Source: Streptomyces albireticuli (GTDB lineage Bacteria > Actinomycetota > Actinomycetes > Streptomycetales > Streptomycetaceae). Taken from it: DNA of 64,000 nt. Within the stretch, counting starts at the first letter, position 1, and each line of letters starts with the position of its first letter. Shown here one piece after another: positions 60,073 through 64,000 of this stretch. The stretch spans positions 6,596,501-6,660,500 of the forward strand of contig NZ_CP021744.1 of the NCBI RefSeq assembly GCF_002192455.1, read 5' to 3'. The translations under genes and the position numbers were made by a program. The notes below the pieces were generated by a model. That model did not search any database. It was not told where the DNA came from and saw nothing but the letters and a program-made list of their open reading frames with translations.

Positions 60073-62871
60073 ATGGCGGACTGGAGAGCCGGCCGGGCCG
60101 GGGGAGCCGGATCCTGGCCCACGGTCGACGGACACGTCAGCGGCGCACCGCCGCTCGTGGAACGGGAGCACGAGGAGAAGCTGCTGCGCACCCTGGTGGA
60201 CGGCCTCGGCGCGGGCCGGTCGGCCACCGTCGCCGTGCACGGGGTCCCCGGGGTCGGCCGCAGCGCCCTGCTCGACCGCGCGGTCGCCTTCGCGAACCGC
60301 TCCGGCGTCACCGCTGCCACCGCCCACGCCTCCTGGGAGGAGTCCGGGCTGCGGCTCGGCGTCGTCGGCCAGCTGCTGGCCTGCGCCGCCCCCGGCACCG
60401 ACCCGTCCTGGCACACGGCCCGGCAGGGCGCCGACACCACCCCCGAGCTGTGCCGCGTCCTGCTCGCCGCCGCCCGGAAGCGGCCGCTGCTCCTCGCCGT
60501 CGACGACGCCCAATGGGCCGACCGGGAGTCCTGGGACGTCCTGCGGGCGCTGGCCCGCCGGCTGTCCGGCGCGCCCGTGCTGCTGCTGACCACCCACGGC
60601 GTCTCCCCCGGCCCCGAGGACCGCACCGAGCTGTGCCCCCTCGCCGACGGGCGCGTCGTCACCGCGCACCACCTCACCCTCGCCCCGCTCTCCGCCGAAG
60701 GCGTCGGCGAGGTGCTGCGGGGGGCCTACGGGCGGTCCGTCGACCCGGACTTCAGCCGGGCGGCCGCCCGGGCCATGGACGGCAGACCGGCCGTCCTGCG
60801 CGCGGTCATCCGCAGGTTCTCCCGCCAGGGCTGGGACCCCGTACCCGAACGCCTCGCGCAGCTGGACGAGACCGCCGCCGAGGCCGTCGGCAGCCGCGCC
60901 GCCCGGACCTGCGCCACCCTGCCCGACGAACTCCAGGACGTCCTGCGCGCGGTCGCCGTGTGCGGCGCCGACGGCACCCCCGGCATGCTCGCCGCGCTCG
61001 CCGAACCCCGCGCGTACGGCACCTCCCACGCCCTGCGCCTGCTGGCCGCGACCGGGCTGCTCACCGACGACGGCCCGCCCGTCTTCCGCGAGCCGAGGGC
61101 CGCCGAGGCGGTGCTCGCCGGGATCGGCGCGGAGCGCCGCGAGGAGCTCTACGCCCGCGCCGCCGAGCGGGCACACCGGGAGGCGCTCCCCGACGCGGCG
61201 GTCGCCCGGCTGCTGCTCGCCGCCCGCATCATCGGCTCCGCCTGGGCGGTGGACGTCCTGCGCCGGGAGGCCGCCCGCCGCCGGGCCGCCCGCGACCTGC
61301 CCTGCGCGGTCCGGCTGCTCCAGCGCGCCCTGCGCGAACCCCTCACCCCGGCACTGCGCGTGAAGGTCCTCATCGAGCTGAGCGCGGTCGTCCTCCCCAC
61401 CTCACCCGACGCCGCCGACCAGCACCTGCGCCGCGCCCTGCTCACCCAGGCCGACGCCACGGCCGGCCCGTCCTGGGTGCACGCCGCCGAACTCCTCGTC
61501 GCCCGCGGCGACGTCGTCTCCGCGCAGCCGCTCATCGCCCACGCCCTGGACCGCGGCGACCTCCACCCCCGGGACCGGTCCGCCCTCCGCGCCCTGTACT
61601 GGCTCGCCGAGCACAGCCAGCAGGGCGCGGCCTACGCGCTGGACCGGCCCTCCATACCCGGTCTGACCGAAGCACCCGCCGAACCCGCCGAAGCGGGCGT
61701 CGCCGCCTGGCGGCTCGCCCTCCAAGGCCAGGACATCGCCCGCACCCGCGCGCTCGCCCGCGCCGCGCTCGCCCCCTCCGCCCGGGACACCACCCCCCTC
61801 ACCTGCCAGCTCGCCGCCTGCCACGCCCTCGTCCTCACCGACGACTTCGCCGAGGCGCGGGCCGGGCTCGCCGCCGTCCTCGTCCGGGCCGAGAGCCTCG
61901 GAGCCCAGCAGATCGCCGGCCTCGCCCTGCTCGTCGAGGCGCTCGCCGAGCTGCACCAGGGCCGCACCGAGGCGGCCTCCGCCGCCATCGACCACGCCCA
62001 GGAGGCCATGCCGCCGCACTGCTGGCACCCTCTGATGGCCCCCGGCCTCGTCGGCCTCAAGACCTTCGTCTACCTGGAGCGCGGCGACCTCACCGCCGCC
62101 GAGCGGTCCGTGCGGCTGGCCCGGCCCACCGGCGCGGAGGACGGCCTGGCGTGGGCGTACCTGCTGTACGCCCGGGGCCTGCTGCGGCTGGCCGGCGACC
62201 GGCGCGAGGAGGCCCTCGCCGACCTGCTGGAGTGCGGCCGGGTCCTGCTCGCCCGCCGGGTCGCCAACCCCGCCCTGCTGCCCTGGCGTTCGGCCGCCGC
62301 CTTCGCCCAGGGCCCCGACCCCGAGCACGGCTGCCTCCCCGAACCGGCGGCCGAGGAGCGCCGCCTCGCCCTGGCCTGGGGCGCGCCCAGCGCCGTACGC
62401 CGGGCCCTGCTGGCGGCCGGCGGCCGGACACCCCGGTCCGTGCCCGCGCTGCCACCGGCCGGTGCCCCCGCGACCTGGCAGTACCGGCAGGCCCTGGCGG
62501 CCCTCGGCACCGCGGCGCTCGCCGGGCCCGCCGGCACCGCCACCGTCCCCGCCCTGCTCGCGGCCACCGGTGCGGCCGCGGCCGCCCGCGACGGCGCGAA
62601 CACCGGCACCCGCGCCCCCCGCCGGGCACCCGCCGCCCGGACCGCCCCGGGCACCGGGCGCGCCCCGGCGCCGGGCGGGCTGACCGGAGCCGAGCTCCGG
62701 GTGGCCGACCTCGCCGCACACGGCATGGCCAACCGCGCCATCGCCGCCGAGCTCTCGGTGACCCTGCGCACCGTCGAACTCCATCTGACCAAGGCCTACC
62801 GAAAATTGGGCATCTCAGGGCGCTCGGAGCTGGCCGACGCGCTGGGGCAGCTACGGAGGAACACCCCATGA
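60073..62871 (+). CDS. LAL-type LuxR family regulator (second of three)
   Basis: A 932-aa paralogue of the preceding gene. Walker A is HGVPGVGRSAL, with Arg63 in place of Lys, and Walker B is LLLAVDDAQW (D144/D145). A TPR-like middle and a C-terminal HTH (~877-931, with LTGAELRVADLAAHGMANRA and TLRTVELHLTKAYRKLGISG) follow. The ATG has AGGGGGC. The stop overlaps the third LAL gene by 4 nt (ATGA). The substitution in the P-loop suggests weakened ATP hydrolysis. Confidence 0.93.
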   Translation: MADWRAGRAGGAGSWPTVDGHVSGAPPLVEREHEEKLLRTLVDGLGAGRSATVAVHGVPGVGRSALLDRAVAFANRSGVTAATAHASWEESGLRLGVVGQLLACAAPGTDPSWHTARQGADTTPELCRVLLAAARKRPLLLAVDDAQWADRESWDVLRALARRLSGAPVLLLTTHGVSPGPEDRTELCPLADGRVVTAHHLTLAPLSAEGVGEVLRGAYGRSVDPDFSRAAARAMDGRPAVLRAVIRRFSRQGWDPVPERLAQLDETAAEAVGSRAARTCATLPDELQDVLRAVAVCGADGTPGMLAALAEPRAYGTSHALRLLAATGLLTDDGPPVFREPRAAEAVLAGIGAERREELYARAAERAHREALPDAAVARLLLAARIIGSAWAVDVLRREAARRRAARDLPCAVRLLQRALREPLTPALRVKVLIELSAVVLPTSPDAADQHLRRALLTQADATAGPSWVHAAELLVARGDVVSAQPLIAHALDRGDLHPRDRSALRALYWLAEHSQQGAAYALDRPSIPGLTEAPAEPAEAGVAAWRLALQGQDIARTRALARAALAPSARDTTPLTCQLAACHALVLTDDFAEARAGLAAVLVRAESLGAQQIAGLALLVEALAELHQGRTEAASAAIDHAQEAMPPHCWHPLMAPGLVGLKTFVYLERGDLTAAERSVRLARPTGAEDGLAWAYLLYARGLLRLAGDRREEALADLLECGRVLLARRVANPALLPWRSAAAFAQGPDPEHGCLPEPAAEERRLALAWGAPSAVRRALLAAGGRTPRSVPALPPAGAPATWQYRQALAALGTAALAGPAGTATVPALLAATGAAAAARDGANTGTRAPRRAPAARTAPGTGRAPAPGGLTGAELRVADLAAHGMANRAIAAELSVTLRTVELHLTKAYRKLGISGRSELADALGQLRRNTP

Positions 62872-64000
62872 CCACCCTGCTCGACCGGCAGCGTGAACTC
62901 GACCTGATCTCCGAGGCGCTGGAGTCCGCCGAGGGGGCGAGCGGCTCCCTGCTCGTCGTCACCGGTGGCCTCGGCACCGGCAAGACCACCCTGCTGCGCG
63001 CCCTGCGGCCGCTGGCCGAACGGCGCGGCACCCAGGTCCTCAGCGCCAGCGCCGCCCTCCTGGAACAGGACTTCGCCTTCGGCGTCGTCAGCCAGCTCCT
63101 CGAACCCCTGCTGCCCGACGCCGCGGAAGCGGCCCGCGACCCGGCCGGGGCCGCCGCCCCGGAACCGCACGGCGAACTCCTCGCCCTGGCCGCCGACCGC
63201 GCCGCCCGCACCCCCCTGCTGCTGCTCGTCGACGACCTCCAGTGGGCCGACGCCCCCTCCCTGCGCTGGCTCGGCCACCTCGCCAAGCGGATCGCCCACC
63301 TGCGCATCACCGCCGTCGTCGCCCTGCGCGAGGGCGACCCCCGCGGCGAGGAGCCGCGCGTCCACGAGATCACCGACCGCGCCGCCCGTGTGCTGCGCCC
63401 CGACCCGCTCTCGCCGCAGAGCACGGCCGAGCTCGTGGCCGCCCGCTTCGGCCGCCCCGCCGACCCCGCCTACCTGACCGCCTGTCACGAGGTGGGCGCC
63501 GGCAACCCGCTGTTCCTCACCGCCGCCCTCGACGCCCTCGCCGGCACCGGGGGACCGGACGCCGAACGCGCCCACACCGTCCGCACCACCCCGCTGCCGT
63601 CCCTGCGCGAACGGCTCCTCGCCGCCCTGCGCACCCAGCCCGCCCCCGTCCAGGCCATGGCCAAGGCGCTGGCCGTCCTCGACGGCCACACCGATCTGGA
63701 GCTGGCCGGCCGGCTCGCCGGCCTGGACGAGACCGGCCGCGACGCGGCGATCCGCTCCCTGCGCCGCCTCGGGCTGCTCGCCCCGGCCGACGGACCCCGC
63801 TTCGTCCACCGGGCCGTACGGGAGGCCGTCGAGGACGCGATGACCCCCGCGGAACACGAGGACAGCCACATCTACGCGGCCCTCCTGCTGCACGGCGCGG
63901 GCCACCCCGCCGAACAGGCCGCCGCCCAGCTCCTGGAGGCGACCTCCTGCCAGGACGGCTGGGCCATCGAGGTGCTGCGCTCCGCCGCCACCGCCGCGAT
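62868..64000 (+). CDS. LAL-type ATPase regulator (third of three; cut by window edge)
   Basis: Only the first ~377 residues are present. MTTLLDRQRELDLISEALES is followed by a canonical Walker A GGLGTGKTT (33-41, Lys39) and Walker B LLLLVDDLQWADAPSL. Of the three paralogues it is the only one with an intact P-loop Lys. GGAGGA precedes the ATG and the start overlaps the previous stop. A C-terminal LuxR HTH is expected beyond the window but not seen. Confidence 0.9.
   Translation, partial: MTTLLDRQRELDLISEALESAEGASGSLLVVTGGLGTGKTTLLRALRPLAERRGTQVLSASAALLEQDFAFGVVSQLLEPLLPDAAEAARDPAGAAAPEPHGELLALAADRAARTPLLLLVDDLQWADAPSLRWLGHLAKRIAHLRITAVVALREGDPRGEEPRVHEITDRAARVLRPDPLSPQSTAELVAARFGRPADPAYLTACHEVGAGNPLFLTAALDALAGTGGPDAERAHTVRTTPLPSLRERLLAALRTQPAPVQAMAKALAVLDGHTDLELAGRLAGLDETGRDAAIRSLRRLGLLAPADGPRFVHRAVREAVEDAMTPAEHEDSHIYAALLLHGAGHPAEQAAAQLLEATSCQDGWAIEVLRSAATAA

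Noticed and set aside
56598..60677. Minus-strand 1359-codon frame opposite the first LAL gene
   Set aside because: It is antisense to a LuxR/ATPase gene with clear motifs, and its sequence is low-complexity Gly/Glu/Ala.

Overview
The window is high-GC, gene-dense actinobacterial DNA and almost certainly comes from a Streptomyces chromosome. Grounds for this are the strong G/C third-position bias, GTG and TTG starts, a Scr1-type XRE/DUF397/anti-sigma-like cluster, a secreted SSI-type protease inhibitor, a MurT-GatD pair, an ECF41 sigma factor and very large LuxR-type ATPase regulators. The run of ure, bio, purB and pfkA genes reminds me of the S. coelicolor SCO12xx region; this is recalled, not checked.

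Layout. 0-5.6 kb: end of sbcD and all of sbcC (DNA repair), an Lrp regulator divergent from a rhodanese protein, and an aldo/keto reductase. 5.7-10.9 kb: an exported isoaspartyl peptidase/asparaginase, a two-gene toxin-antitoxin-like pair with a degenerate Fic motif, a DUF885 hydrolase, and a membrane-ACT-GNAT protein. 11-16.6 kb: a flavin disulfide oxidoreductase, a Tat-exported PhoD phosphatase, a VOC protein, an alpha/beta hydrolase and an ECF41 sigma factor. 16.6-23.4 kb: an SDR and a GntR regulator divergent around a DasR-like palindrome, a ROK regulator, and a response regulator/kinase pair beside an ABC-2 exporter.

23.4-31.3 kb: a mismatch glycosylase, an unusual MscL, purB, an SGNH hydrolase, two overlapping CNNM/CorC membrane proteins, an LLM flavin oxidoreductase and a methyltransferase. 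31.5-36.2 kb: the biotin locus, bioB-bioA-bioD in one direction and bioF in the other. 36.3-38.7 kb: an XRE/DUF397/HATPase cluster and an NlpC/P60 peptidase behind a ydaO-type (c-di-AMP) riboswitch. 39.7-44.4 kb: the urease operon ureA-B-C-F-G-D, closed by a clear terminator. 44.6-51.3 kb: a secreted alpha/beta hydrolase, a lipoprotein, a bacterial PARG, a subtilisin-inhibitor family protein, a CtaG-like protein and pfkA. 51.4-56.3 kb: gatD/murT, peptide deformylase, and a TetR regulator divergent from an acyl-CoA dehydrogenase. 57.1-64 kb: three consecutive large LAL (ATPase plus LuxR HTH) regulators. The third is cut by the window edge.

The main non-coding theme is a family of palindromic intergenic elements. 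Copies lie near 3.4, 18.4, 20.5, 31.4 and 56.5 kb. They share a CCTCAAGCGCCGGAC...GTCCGGCGCTTGAGG core, a GGTCCGGGGCGGAGCCCC tail and, in three copies, outer inverted repeats. One copy supplies the last ~24 codons of a histidine kinase. The best candidates for something undescribed are this repeat family, the triple-LAL cluster at the right edge, the eroded-Fic pair, the zinc-ribbon MscL and the membrane-ACT-GNAT protein. I saw no tRNA, rRNA, CRISPR, transposase or phage gene.
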